This document shows, in pieces, positions 11,701 through 23,318 of a DNA stretch of 64,000 bases. The first letter of the stretch is position 1. Each line of letters begins with the position of its first letter. Under the pieces are notes generated by a model, which saw nothing but the letters and a program-made list of their open reading frames with translations, did not search any database and was not told where the DNA came from. Position numbers and translations under genes: made by a program. The stretch comes from Marvania coccoides (Eukaryota > Chlorophyta > Trebouxiophyceae > Chlorellales > Chlorellaceae), in NCBI GenBank assembly GCA_963854735.1, contig OY978107.1, positions 317,501 through 381,500 of the forward strand, read 5' to 3'.

Positions 11701-11823
11701 ACAGCGTCAATTCGATGCGCAAAATGCAGGTTTTAGGCGAAATTCCAGCCAAAGATATCTACCTACCACGAAACGAGCCTGGGCGCCGACGGCCCGGCGA
11801 CCGTGCCTCAAAAGCAGTGACAT
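8762..11823 (-). CDS. SHMT: Mitochondrial serine hydroxymethyltransferase
   Basis: This PLP enzyme interconverts glycine and serine with tetrahydrofolate; the mitochondrial form works with glycine decarboxylase in photorespiration. Nine exons run 11823-11767, 11683-11654, 11565-11503, 11243-10970, 10812-10634, 10414-10219, 9992-9842, 9579-9263 and 9051-8762, giving 518 residues. The N-terminus [19 protein letters not shown] is a basic amphipathic presequence and contains no acidic residue. [19 protein letters not shown] begins the enzyme, as in plant mitochondrial isoforms. The PLP-lysine motif [15 protein letters not shown] and the C-terminal [16 protein letters not shown] are present. Exon 2 is only 30 nt. 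The intron after exon 5 starts with GC (GAG|GCGAGT) rather than GT; the flanking SATSIFFE and TMPYRLNE join perfectly. The start is the only ATG compatible with the presequence. Confidence 0.97.
9734..9826. repeat. AT-rich imperfect tandem repeat in an SHMT intron
   Basis: Units close to TATAAATTCAAGAA and ATATCAAGATATA alternate about eight times with small variations. The array lies wholly inside the intron between SHMT exons 9992-9842 and 9579-9263, so it does not affect the protein. It looks like slippage-derived simple sequence. Confidence 0.7.
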
Positions 11824-12289
11824 GTTGAACAAATATATGTAAAGGCCCAATGTGCGTCCCAATAAAGCTCCTACGATGGGTTTTTTTTTACTTTCTTTTC
11901 CGATCACTATTTTGCAAAAAATGAATTCGAAGATCGCTGCAATTTGAACACAAGCGAATATATAATTTTACTCCTCATACCTCAAAGCTGTGTCCAAACA
12001 GCGGCAGTCGACGCATTTTGTTTGCACAGCACAAAAAATTCAATAAAAGTCTGGATAGCAAAGTGACTGTTCACACACAATTCCACTATGCTCGGCCTAA
12101 ACCAACACCGAATCAACGCTGGCTGGCGCCGATCGGGCTGAGCAAGGCCCCTAGATCAAAATCCACCCCTTCTATTTGTCTCCTACTGGCCGTGCGCCCC
12201 CCCTCGGCTGGTAACCAGCCCAATATATTTAATCAGTACACCCGTTGCAACCAGCTGCCGGGGAAGGCATACCACCAAATACACCCACC
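11824..12289. promoter_or_regulatory. Divergent spacer SHMT / ZIP transporter
   Basis: The two genes point away from each other across 466 bases, so both promoters must be here. The half near SHMT is AT-rich (12 T-run near 11880). TATATTTAATC lies about 70 bases before the ZIP start and could be a TATA-type element. Nothing else is recognisable. Confidence 0.45.
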
Positions 12290-13626
12290 ATGGCGTCTCG
12301 ACTGGGCTTTGACATCCTCGCAGCAGTCATTTTGGGCGTCACCGCTGCGCTGGGCGCCTACATGCCGCTGTTCTTGGCATCCCGCGACCGGCTGGCCGGT
12401 GGCAACGGCCGCAGCGTGACCCTCATCCTCGGCAACATGTTCAGCGCGGGAGTCATGGTCTCAGCAGGCTTTTGCCACCTTCTAGGTTCGTCATTTTATA
12501 AGCTCTAATTCCATCGGGTTTTCAGCATTTTTAGGACCAAGACATGGGCAATCTCTCTGCATTTTAACCCTAGTTTCGTGGAGAGTCTGAATTCCGCATC
12601 ATCCACCCCTAACAAGTGCTTTTTACGTGTGCAGGAGAGGCAGTAAGGCAGATGCCAGATATGGAATTTTCGCTGGCAACTTTCTTGTGCGGGCTGGGCT
12701 ACATGCTCACACTGTGCGCCGACAAAGCCGCCACCACGCTCTCAGGCATCGACCCCACGGACGAGGCAGTGGAGGTTGCAGTGGGCGTCGATTTATTGGA
12801 GCGGAGGGGCAGCGGAGTTTTAGTCCCCGGCAGAGGCAGCGACGAGGAGGGGACCTTGCTGTTGAGCAGGGCGGAGGCTGGGAGCGCGGGGGTGCGGAAT
12901 AAGGACAGCGGCGGCGTAGCAGGCGGAGCAGGAAACGGCAACGGCATTCACACTTCAACGCCGGCAGCAGCAGGGAATGGCAGTTCTGAGGAAGAATACG
13001 AGGGCTGGGGGTACGCGGAGGCGGCAGACGTGGCGCACCAGGCGTCTTTTGAGGTGGAAACCGCGCCCGTCGGCGCAGCAGGCACCGCAGCAGGGCCACA
13101 GCGCCTCCTGCGCAGCGGCAGCGCGCCGCGTCCCCAGCAGCAGCAGCGGCACCATCACGGGCATAATCACTCCATCCCCGCCTCCGTGAGCTTCGCCACG
13201 GCGGTTCTGATGGGGGTTGCCCTCTGCTTTCACTCTTTATTGGAGGGCGCTGCCATGGGGGCGCAACCCACGCTGGCGAACTCGCTGCACATCTTCATTG
13301 CGATCGTTAGCCACAAGGGCCTCGCGGCCTACGCTCTGGGCAGCAGTATTGCGGAGTCCACGCTTAGTAAGCGGCGGTTCTGGTCGGTGATACTGCCTTT
13401 CACGCTGGCGTCACCGGCTGGGATTTTCTTAGGGTACATCATATCAGATCTCGCCCAGGGGCTGGGGGCAGCCTCCATTTCGGCGTTGGCATCTGGAACC
13501 TTCTTGTACGTGGCTTTCATGGAGGTCATTCCGCGAGAACTGCACGACCCTTCGCACTCAGCTGCAAAGCTGTTTTGCCTGCTGCTGGGCTTCGCGCTGA
13601 TGTCCCTGCTGGCGATCTGGGCGTGA
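12290..13626 (+). CDS. ZIP-family metal transporter
   Basis: ZIP proteins move zinc, iron or similar divalent metals into the cytosol. Exons 12290-12485 and 12635-13626 give 395 residues. Membrane segments are visible at about residues 9-29, 41-65 and 78-97. A long hydrophilic loop rich in Gly, Ala and Glu follows, ending in a histidine cluster RHHHGHNHS near residue 243. Five C-terminal helices follow. The paired family motifs are present: HSLLEGAAMG in helix 4 and SHKGLAAYALG in helix 5, which supply the metal-binding His and Glu residues. The loop histidines are the usual metal-sensing region. The intron splits the codon for Gly66. The start is the first ATG and leads directly into the first helix. 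Which metal is carried cannot be told from sequence. Confidence 0.93.
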
Positions 13627-14277
13627 ATGCAGCGATGCATTTGCATTTTAGTTGGTTTTTTATATTCATTTCATTCATTTTTAGGCCTACCCTTGCCTTT
13701 TCTGTTACTTTATTTTTATTTTTCTTCAGTTAAAAGGGTGGCAGCAGCGGAACGAACTAGGCGGCGCGTCTCTTGTGTTATAAACTGGTAGGGCATGGCG
13801 TATATATATTTTTATTTCTGTTTATTTCAAGCTTTTTCTTTCTTTTGGAGAGTAAGACTAAAATGATTATGATGAAAACTCGTTATAACGCACGCTGGCA
13901 CTGTTGAGAGATGCTTACTCTAAAGGGGGTGCCAGAAAAGACAATGCCTTTCAGGCGTTGCTGGAAGTAAATTGGGAGCGGAGAGGTTTTGTTTCAGGCG
14001 GTGAGAGCAACTTTCCCGTCAGGAGGTAGCCACCCATGCTGCCCTGAATTCAACGAGCTGGAGTGGCCAGCAGTCTGTACCTGTGCATGAATGGAACAAT
14101 AAAATTCAGTTGAGACTGGCCAAAATTTGAGGGGGAAATATTCAATTTTCTCACACCAATTTTCGCGTAAGAAGCTCAATAACGGAGGGTGAACGCGTTG
14201 CGCATTGGTATATAATTTATCAGATAAAACACAGCGTCTTTGACCACAGCGTCTTTGAAGAGAGGGAAACAAACAAG
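13627..14277. other. Intergenic, no gene recognised
   Basis: This spacer lies between the ZIP gene and glutathione reductase. It is AT-rich with a short TA run near 13800. It should hold the ZIP 3' UTR and the reductase promoter. Near 14228-14256 the phrase ACAGCGTCTTTGA occurs twice, 14 bases apart, just upstream of the start codon; its meaning is unknown. Confidence 0.5.
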
Positions 14278-17200
14278 ATGGAGAATGGCACAGATTTTGA
14301 GTATGATTTGGTAACGATTGGGGCTGGTTCCGGCGGTGTGCGGTGCTCTAGAATGTCGGCCGGCACATATGGAGCAAAGGTGCGCTCCAATCTGAGCATG
14401 CTGGCAGCTTGCCAGATCAATTCAAAACTTAGTTCGATCGCTATGCTCTATTACGACTCCAATTAATACTTAATATTTCTAATAAACCCCTCATATTTCC
14501 TTGTACCATTTTGCCAGGTCGCCGTCGTGGAGCTTCCCTTTGGATTTGTCTCCAGCGACAGCGTTGGCGGCGCCGGAGGAACCTGCGTCATCCGCGGCTG
14601 CGTGCCCAAGAAGCTCCTGGTGTACGCGTGAGTATCGCCAGAAACGCTCTGTTTTCTTCATTACAAGCACTTTCTTTCAACTGTACTCTACTTTGGGCGA
14701 CATTTTATTCCAACCCCAAAACTAATTTTGCTTTCTTTTTACTGCGCAGCTCCGAGTTCTCCGAGGCCTTCCAGGACGCCGTGGGCTTCGGGTGGGCGCC
14801 TGCCACCCCACCCCACGACATCAAGGCTCTCATCGCCCGCAAGGTAACATTTTTTTTTCGTTTCTCCAATAGCGTAATGCACACTTTGACGCCTCTCCTT
14901 TCATGCCCTAAACAACTGCTTCCCCCCCATTTTTTGGCACAAAAAACTTGCTTTAGTGTGCCGTTGCTATAACCTATTCGAAATGCTTTTACTCTGTATG
15001 CAGTCTGTGGAGATTCAGCGGCTCAATGGAGTTTACCGCAGCATCCTAAAAAATTCAGGAGTGGACTATTATGAGGGGCGGGGGGTGGTGCTGGACCCCC
15101 ACACCGTGGAGGTGCGCGCGGCGGATGGCTCGGTGCGGCAGCTGCGCGCCAAACACATCCTCATCGCCACCGGAGGTGAGACAGAAAATTGGAAGATTAT
15201 TTGTCGAGGGGTGCGGAAAAAATGTGAAAATGTGCGTTTATATTGGGATATTTGGCTGGGAGAAGGGTGGCAATAAAAGAAGGTCGTTGTTATGTACCAG
15301 CGGCTTCATTTTTTGTCAGTCAATTATTACTAAAGCGTCAGCTAGCGACTCATTTTTCTTTTTCTTTCACCTTTTCCCTTTCTCGCCCTCACCCCTCCCG
15401 TTCTTTCATTCTTCTTTCCGCATCACCCACACCCACCTCCCAGGCCACGCCGTCAAGATCAACATCCCCGGCGCTGAGCACGCCATCACCAGCGATGAGG
15501 CTCTCGTGGTTGACCACCTTCCAGCTAATGAGACCATCGTGGTGGTGGGAGGAGGGTACATCGGCGTCGAGTTCTGCGGGATTTTCAACGGCCTGGGCGC
15601 TGACGTGCACCTGGTGAGAAATTTAATTTTTAGTTTCATTTTTTTTTTTAGTTTCTTTGTAGTAATTCAGTTTCTATCTATCGTTGAAGCCCCATTCGCG
15701 TGAGCGTTCGCAACCAAAAACCTGCAATTATTCTTCAAAAGAAAGAAGACCAATTACACGTATTAATCAAACAATGATACACCTTTCCTCCATTTTTTCG
15801 TTTCTCTTTTAGAAGATGTGTTTCAACACTCGAATATTTTTTCACTTTCTCGACAGGTGTGCCGCCAAAAGTACCCCCTGGGCGCGTTCGACGGGGAGTG
15901 CCGCGCGGTGATCAACGACAACATGATCAGCAGAGGCATCAAGATGCACATGGAGTGCACCCCACAGGCGGTGGAAAGGGCGGCAGACGGGCAGGGGTAC
16001 GTGATGAAATTTTTGGATCCGCAGCGGACGCCCAAAGAGATCCGCTGCGCTAAGGTGAGGAAGGGAGGCTTGTAAGGGGTGGGGAAGAAAGAAAGAAAGA
16101 AAGAAAACGAGAAACAAATCTTTGGGGGCGATGAACTTTGAATATTCTGAACGTCGATTTTGCATGAGGGGGAGCTTCTGTGCGCCAAAACCCACCGTGT
16201 ATACCTCCTCAAGGAATATATTTCACATCTCTTCGACCTTCTATCTCCCTTAATAATGAGTTAAATTGAAATTGAAACCTCTGAAACCCCCCCAACAAAT
16301 TTTTCACCGCCCCTCTTCCCATCCCGTCCGCAGGTCATGTTCGCCACCGGCAGGCGCCCCGCCACCCGCGGCCTGGGCCTGGAGGACATTGGCGTTGAGC
16401 TCGACCCCCGCACTGACAGCATCAAAGTCGATAAATTCTCCCGCTCCAGCGTTCCCAGCGTGTGGGCCATCGGAGACGTCACAGGACGGTTGGCGCTGAC
16501 GCCGGTGGCGCTGATGGAGGGCAAAGCCCTGGCGGCCACGCTGTTTGGGGGCAACCCCACCGCTCCCGAATATGAGAACGTAAGAAATGAGAGTGCGGTG
16601 TTGGGTTTTTTCAACATACAATTGTTTGTGCTGTGGGCGTTAGACCTTTCTAATGCAGTTGTAATGGAATGGCATCTAACTGATTTTGTTTTCTCCGCTT
16701 CTGATGACGTATATTTGTTGGATTTTGATGAGTCTTTTCGATACTTTTTCACCATCATAATTGTTCCCGTCGGCACTCATTCTTATCTTTTTCCTCCCAC
16801 AGATCCCCACCGCGGTTTTCGCGCAGCCCCCGCTCTCCACCGTGGGCTTCTCCGAGGAGGCAGCCGCCAAGGAGCTAGCTGGCGAGATTGACGTGTATGT
16901 GTCCCGCTTTCGCCCGATGAGAAATACGCTCAGCGGCCGGGAGGAGCGCACCTTCATGAAGATGCTGGTGCACGTGGGGACCGACCGTGTGGTCGGGTGC
17001 CACATGGTGGGCAGCGATGCAGCAGAGATCATGCAGGTAAAGGGGGAAGGAAAAAAAAGAGGGCGGGCAGTGGTTGATTCGAGGCTCGTTTGTACTGAGA
17101 AAGTGTCGTTTGAAGCTAATTTGTTTTTGTTTGCATGGAGGAGCATTCATTTGCACGAATATCTTCGCACTCGTATCTTGAACAATTGTTCTTTCTTTTT

Positions 17201-17365
17201 ATTCTTCCACACCAGGGACTGGGCGTGGCGCTCAAGTGCGGGGCCACCAAGGCGCAGTTTGACTCCTGCGTGGGTATCCACCCCTCGGCAGCGGAGGAGT
17301 GGGTCACCATGTCGGCGCCGGCCAGGAGGATTCGAGGAGAAGGCAAGAAAGTTCCGGGGCAGTAA
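14278..17365 (+). CDS. GR: Glutathione reductase (NADPH)
   Basis: This FAD flavoprotein reduces glutathione disulfide with NADPH. Exons are 14278-14379, 14518-14627, 14750-14843, 15004-15175, 15444-15613, 15857-16054, 16334-16579, 16803-17036 and 17216-17365, giving 491 residues. The FAD motif is [20 protein letters not shown]. The redox disulfide is [17 protein letters not shown], with cysteines at 57 and 62. The NADPH-binding motif is [15 protein letters not shown], the second FAD motif [20 protein letters not shown], and the catalytic histidine is His464 in [15 protein letters not shown]. There is no N-terminal extension before the FAD motif beyond nine residues, so this is a cytosolic-type isoform. 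All eight introns are GT-AG with phases that join cleanly. The start is the first ATG and has purine-rich context. Confidence 0.97.
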
Positions 17366-17620
17366 GAATGAATCAACAATTACTGCTTCATAGTGAATTT
17401 ATCGTGGGATAAAGCTGTTACTATAGATGTTATAAATGACGGTGGTTTTGGGCTCTGGATTTGATTTGACTCTAAAATAAATGAGAAAAAAGGAAAGGAG
17501 CGGTGACCCCCCGGGCGCCTTAATCGATGACCTTAATTTTTTCACTTGAGATAGATATCTGTGTTTTTTGTAGTCTTGTTTAAGTGGGTCGTCTCTGTAT
17601 AGGTTTGTAAAGGCGTTAAA

Positions 17621-18281
17621 GTGCGGGGATCTCAGAGGGCGAGGAGAGATGGAGTCGAGGACGTTCGAGCAGCCAACGATAACGGCCACACTGCCCTCTC
17701 TCGTGCGGCAAGTTTCGGGTACGCAGACGTCGTGGTGCATCTCTTGCTGGATAAGCACAAGTCCTCGTGGACGCCAGAGATAACGGTTGGACTCCAGTGC
17801 ACTGTGCTGCCGACGAGGACGACTGTGCTGCAGACGACTGCGCAGTGGAGCTGCTGCTGTCGTTCGGGGCAGATGCCAACGCCCGCAGCGAGCACGGGGT
17901 GACCCCGCTCATAATCGCTGCACTGGAGGGCCGGGTGGAGGCGGTGCGGCGGCTGGTGGCGGGTGGAGCTGCCTTTGACCCAGCGAGCATGACCAGCCAA
18001 GACGAACAGACGAGGGATAAAGTAGGGTGGACATTGGCGGAAGCTGGCTACTGCATGTGGCAGAACATTCCATCGCCGTGTCCAGGGATCGAACGGGCGT
18101 TGCTGACAGTGTGGCGCTGCCACCCAGAGGACCTCGGTGAGCAGTACGCGCGGAGGAGGGGATTACATAATAAAAAATTAAAGTTCAAACGATATTGCTG
18201 GGCCTCAACCGCAACTTTCCCAGGCTGGAAGAGCGCCTGCGTATGGAGATTTTGGCAACGGCGCTGCAGCGTGCGCTCTAG
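17621..18281 (+). pseudogene. Ankyrin-repeat gene with a frameshift
   Basis: Ankyrin-repeat proteins bind other proteins. From 17621 one frame codes ANDNGHTALSRAASFGYADV, and near 17765 the reading passes into the next frame with VDARDNGWTPVHCAADE, then ARSEHGVTPLIIAALEGRVE. Each piece is a good ankyrin repeat, but they sit in different phases with no splice sites between them. A later part, HPEDL then a GTGAGC donor, may splice to LEERLRMEILATALQRAL ending at TAG 18279-18281, again with a phase problem. No ATG is seen near the first repeat. I read this as a decaying gene; a sequencing error or unusual splicing is the alternative. Confidence 0.55.
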
Positions 18282-18543
18282 ACTAGAAAAAAGTCCAAGT
18301 TGCAACAATGCAGCTTTATCAAAATTTTCTCGCTCACTTGTCCCAACTAACCGCTCGCGTTGCCCCAGTCGACCCAACTTCCAATCAGCTTCTGAAAGGA
18401 GTCCCCAATGAGCTGGCTTTCGAAACTCTTCCGAAACGCGTTTTTGCGAAAATTTTAAGATATAGCTGTTTTATTGCATATAAAACAAAGTAGCTGTGTT
18501 GGCATAGTTTTCTTCGTAAGAATTATTTTTGAAACATCACAAG

Positions 18544-21227
18544 ATGGCAACTCGCAAAGAAGAGCAGGCGCAGGAACACGCCGCTAGGGCCAAGGAGCTG
18601 GCGTCCGAAGCCGGAAGCGCGGCCGCAGGCAGCGCTGTGGAGGCTGAAAGGGTGAAATTTTTGCATTTTTTTGCCAACCACTCAACAAGTAATTTTGGCC
18701 GAAGCTCCTGTCTCTTTGCGAATTAAATTGCTGTTGTCCTGCAGGCTGCAAAGGAGAGGCTGTCGCAGGCTGGAGAAGCGACGAAGGACGCTGGTAAAAG
18801 CGCAGCTGAGGCCACAAAGCAGGCAGGTGGCAAGGCTGCAGACATGCTGGGCTCTGCTCGCGACACCGTGGGCACCTATCTGCACGAGGCGGAAGACAAA
18901 GCGGCCGAGGCCGCTGCCGCCTCCAAAGAAATGGTGGGATATAGTTGGTGCAAATAAATTATTATTTTATTTAACTATATTATTTTATTGAAGGGTTCCT
19001 GTTTTAGGAGCGCATTTTTTCCTCGATGCTTACTTTTACAATATGTTAATGCGTGTTTTAAACGCTGCTGCTCGTTTGGTCAATTAAAATTGCCATTTCC
19101 TTTCTTTCAGCTGACCGAAGCGGGTGGGACCGTTCAGTCAGGCGTCCACTCCGCCCTCCACTTCATCAAGGAGCACCTCCCTGCCGTGGCCCCCGCCGAG
19201 GACACCACGGAGGAGCGCCAGAGCAGGGCCCTGCTGGATGAAGCCCTGGGCCACGATCCCGCTGCTGGCGGAGAGCCCCAGGCTGGCAGAGAAACAACCA
19301 CCACCGCCACTGCTGCTGGCACTCAGGATCGCCCTACTGGTGAGAAACCGACGGATATTTCGTTTCATCGTTTTCAAACCTTTATTTTGTCCATTTTCGG
19401 CCAGCCATTATCCATTTGTTGGACCTTCCCCGCAATTCACAATTTCACGATCGGAGCATCCATATTTCTTCCATAAATGCAGCTGAGGAGGTGGCGGTGG
19501 TTGAGGCCAACCGTCCCACTGCTGCGGGGCTGGTGAAGCGCGCCAACGACAAACTGGAGCGCCCTGGTCACACTGCAGAAGCTGCGCTGTCAGCGCCTCC
19601 TGAACTGAAGGCGCGGATGGCCGCTGAGAGGGAGGAGCGCGGGGCCAAGACGCTGACGCAGGCGGTTGAGGACAAGCTGGGCGAGGCTAAAGACTACATC
19701 AAGTGAGTTTGCTTCTTTGTGAAGTTAAGAGAACGGCCCATGCAGCCGTGTGCCGTTTGCTTTTGCTCGTTCCTGGTTTCATTTGTTTAAATTTGTGCGC
19801 CGCCACAATTTTGTAGTTTGCATAGTTTTTATCGTCTCAGTCATTGAGTTTTTCTTTAATTTGATGCGCTGTTTTCTATTCTGTTTGGCGGTGTTTTTTT
19901 GGTGCCGCAGTCCAGCTCATGCAAAGCACGCCCAGCACGCCCCACGTATGCATGAGTACAGGGCCTTGCCAGGCGATGTCCACATTCCTCTCGTGCAGAA
20001 GGCACTGAGGTGGGTGGCTGCAACCCAACCGATGTTTTCCCATTGTTCATTCTTTCTTCTTTCTCCGCCAGATATTAATAGATTTTTTTCGGAGAATGTA
20101 CCTACATAAAACCCTAAACCCTTACAATTGATAAATCGGTATTTCCACTCGTTTCCCTTGTCGCTTACCCCTTAAAAACTCCCTTTCCCGATGTTAACAG
20201 TTCGGTTCTGTTTCGGCAATTTTCTCAAATTCATTCTTCAAGTTCAATTCATTGTTTCTTTCTACTGCAGGGAGCACATTCTGCACCGCCCTGGTGACAG
20301 GCCACCCTCCCCTCCTGCCACCGGCGGCGACAGGGTCCTTTCCCCCTCACACCCAGGCGAAGCCCCGCAGGTAATAAGATAAAATTTCGTATATTTTCCC
20401 CCATTTTTTTCTCGCTTTGCGTAAAATTGGAGACTGAAACGTTTCTTAAATTAAAAAATAAATAACCCCCCCCCCCCCCCTCTCAGATTGTGGACTCGTC
20501 GTTAGGTTTCACTTTGCACGAGGAAGAAACCGCGGAACAGCCCAAACCGAAGCAGGATCGGCAAGAGCGGGAGCCCTCGGCGAGGGACCGCGCCGCGGAG
20601 GTCATCTCAGACGCCCAGCGCCGCGCCCAGGAGGCCATGCGTGTCGCTGGGGAGAAGACCACTGAAGTCAAAGAAAAGGGGGCGGAGGGGGCGCACTCTT
20701 TGGGGGACACCCTGAAAGGCAAGTTATTTGTTCAAAAATTGGTTAATTTCTCATTGGCAGACGAGTTTTTTGCCGCGAGGAACAAAGAATTGTGGTTTTG
20801 GCAGATGCTATTTGTCGCCAGCGTGCTTTTATGGAATTACTCTGCGTTGTATAGCCGTATTTTTGTCATTTAACACCTGTTTACGTGCTAGTAATCGTGC
20901 TGTCGTATGCTTTTTTTTTGTAAATAATTTTTTGTAGCCACATTTTTCTCGCTTTCCTATGCAGACACTCTGCACAGCGTGGAGGATAAGGCCAAGTGGG
21001 CCTACCAGCACGCCAAGGAGGAACTGCACAAGAGCGCGGAGACCCTGCAGAGCGAGGACGAGCCTCGCACCTTCGAGGAGGCCCAGCTGGCCCACGGCGA
21101 AATTCCTTATTCCACCGCTGAAGTGCTGTCGAAGGAGGAAGGAAAGGAGACTGGCGCTGGGAGCAGCGTGGCGCCGCCGACCCCCGAGAAGGAGCCGCGC
21201 GCCTCGGTGATCCAGCCCACGCAGTGA
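18544..21227 (+). CDS. LEA-like hydrophilic stress protein
   Basis: LEA proteins protect membranes and enzymes during drying, cold or salt. Exons 18544-18651, 18745-18933, 19111-19339, 19483-19702, 19911-20009, 20271-20370, 20487-20718 and 20965-21227 give 479 residues. The protein is almost free of hydrophobic runs. Residues 1-100 contain Ala/Lys/Glu-rich amphipathic 11-mer-like repeats such as AAKERLSQAGEATKDAGKSA and SARDTVGTYLHEAEDKAAE, typical of group 3 LEA proteins. Similar helical repeats return near EVISDAQRRAQEAMRVAGEK and SVEDKAKWAYQHAKEELHKS. The middle is Pro-rich. No transit peptide or membrane helix is evident. The intron after exon 7 has a GC donor (AAAG|GCAAGT). The group assignment rests on composition and repeats, not on a specific signature. 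Confidence 0.85.
20109..20122 (+). repeat. Two plant-type telomere units in a LEA intron
   Basis: Two perfect AAACCCT units lie side by side inside the intron between exons 5 and 6. In plants a short telo-box of this kind can act as a regulatory element near translation and stress genes; here it may simply be chance or a repair relic. Confidence 0.4.
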
Positions 21228-21517
21228 AAAGGGGGAGAGAAAAAAATGATTTTTTTTCTGGTTTGCGTTTTGGGAATTGGTGTGAAAATGAAGCAAAAAC
21301 AAGTAGCCATTGATACAAACGAATGCAGATCGCATTATGAAAAAAACAGCTTTAAACATAAAAAATGCGCCACTGAATTTTGGAGAGGCTTTTGTTTTTT
21401 CTCTCCTGCAAGTTTAACTTTGTCGTTTTGCTGCCTCTCAACACATTAAAAACTTTAATTTGTCGAATGCATGCATGAATAAAATACTTTAAAAGCAATA
21501 CAACAACAGACCCCTTC

Positions 21518-23090
21518 TCATGCGGCAGCTGCAGCAGCTTCTGTGGCAGCCTTCATCCTTTCCAGCGCTTCTTTCTTTTCAAGCAACACCACCACCGCAG
21601 CCTTCACCTCCTCCGAGGCGTTCCCCAGCCCCTGGTTCTCCTTCAGGTCCCTCACGGCCACTCCAGCTGCCACCACCGCGGCCTCCGCTGCCTCCAGAGC
21701 CTCTGCAGAGGGCGGAGCTGCGGCGGCTGCGGCTGCGGCCTCCGCTGCCTCTGCGAGCGCCGCTTCGCCGCCCTTTCTTCCGTCTTCATACTCCCAGGAT
21801 CGAATCACCACCGCCTGGCCCACCCTATCGCCTGAGGGCGCGTCCACATTGAACAATGTGGCATCTGCAGAGGGAGAAATAAATAAATTTCGATTTTAAT
21901 TATTGAAATTGCGCTTTATCTCTGGCATTTATCGGGCAGTAATCGTGATATTCATATTATGCAATATCGTCCGTATACTCCGTTGTAATAAGGCAGTATG
22001 AAGTATATTAGTAGCATGGGGAAGGGGAAATGGGTGAATTTCAGCTCCCCACACACTAAATAAAGTAAACGAATAGCTAAAAATAACATGAAAAAAGAAA
22101 GACCCAGTTGCAAAATTTTCCGATCACCTGAGATGGTAAAATTCGAGCCTTTAAAGGACACCCTCTTGCCCGAGTAGTCACTGATGGATCCCTTCTCCAG
22201 CGCAGCAGCGATGGCCGCTGAGCGGTCCTCCTGGATGTTTTTTTCTGGCAGCGCGCTCTTTGAGGAAGGCACCCCAATGAACTCAACCCACTCGGTCTCG
22301 AACAAATCGAGGCCTGCTTTGTTGGAGTATACGAAGACGGGCTCGGGCTCGGAGGTGTCGTGCGCCAGCACCGCGACAGGTGCTTCCCACAGCGCCTTGG
22401 CCGCCTCGCTGATCTCGATTTCGGCGTCGAACAGGGGCCTGGGGAAGAAAGGGAAGGGAAAAAAGAAAGTTTTTTTTATGAAGGAGGTTTTTAAAGGAAC
22501 TGTTTTGATGGAGAAAAAAATGTAAGGCGGTCATAAATTCATAAATTTGAGGTGCTATTTTATTTGAGGGCGTATAAAAGGGGGCGTTTGGGAAAGAAGG
22601 CGAAGATTGGAGAGTATCTTTTAAAGGAGAAAGTAATGATATGGTATTAGGGGCTAATGAGATGTTCAATCGATGGAATTGCTGCCCAGGATGGCGTCAC
22701 GGCATTTCCACACAAAAATTAGCATTCTACTCACTTTCCGGTCTTTCGGTAGTAGTTTTCGATGAGCAGGAGGTTCTGCATGATGACTGGCGCGGAGAGG
22801 TACGGCAGAGGCACCTTGGGGGGGTCAGCCGGGCTGCCTGCGCCCTTCTTTTTGGCTTTGCCTCCGCCGCTGCCCTTCTTGGCTGCCAGGATGACGCAGG
22901 AGCCTCGGCGGGGGGCAGGAGGACGCGCCGATGGCGAGAATAGCCGCAGAGACTTTGGCTGCTGCGCCGGCATTGCACTGCGGAAGAGAGGGTGTCATCA
23001 GCTGAGGTCCAAATGTGAGATTTGAAATAAAAAAGCAAAAATGGCGCACCTGCAGGCCAGCATTGCGCTTGCCGACACCATAGACTGCAT
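21518..23090 (-). CDS. MEKHLA-domain protein, probably plastid-targeted
   Basis: Exons 23090-23050, 22977-22735, 22438-22128 and 21864-21518 give 313 residues. Residues 1-48 (MQSMVSASAMLAC start, then Ser/Arg/Pro/Ala-rich to CVILAAKKG) look like a chloroplast transit peptide. Residues about 75-210 are a MEKHLA domain: QNLLLIENYYRKTGK, VAVLAHDTSEPEPVFVYSNK, LDLFETEWVEFIGVPSSKSA and ISDYSGKRVSFKGSNFTIS. MEKHLA is a PAS-like fold known from the end of plant HD-ZIP III factors and from stand-alone proteins in algae and cyanobacteria. After an Ala/Glu-rich linker, VAVRDLKENQGLGNASEEVK resembles a WHEP helix-turn-helix as found in tRNA synthetases. The role is unknown. The first exon is short but splices in frame and supplies the only good start. 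Confidence 0.88.
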
Positions 23091-23318
23091 GTTCAATGCA
23101 AACTAAATTCAAATAAAAGTGTTTGACTGTTTTTTGAGAGGTTGGATTGGATTTTAAAATTTGGCTTGTTCTCAGCGTCGTGGTTTCATTTCTAGTTTTT
23201 AATTTCAAGTTTTATAAGCATCACACAAGATACCCACTACGCTGTAGGAAGTCTCTGTTGCAGTCATTTTGCCTTTTAATAATATATTTTTCAGATCATC
23301 TTCTCGTTCTTTTCCTCC

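Noticed and set aside
18060..18100. A GGGATCGAAC phrase resembling a tRNA T-arm
   Set aside because: There is no acceptor stem, D-arm or anticodon arm around it, and it lies inside the ankyrin frame.
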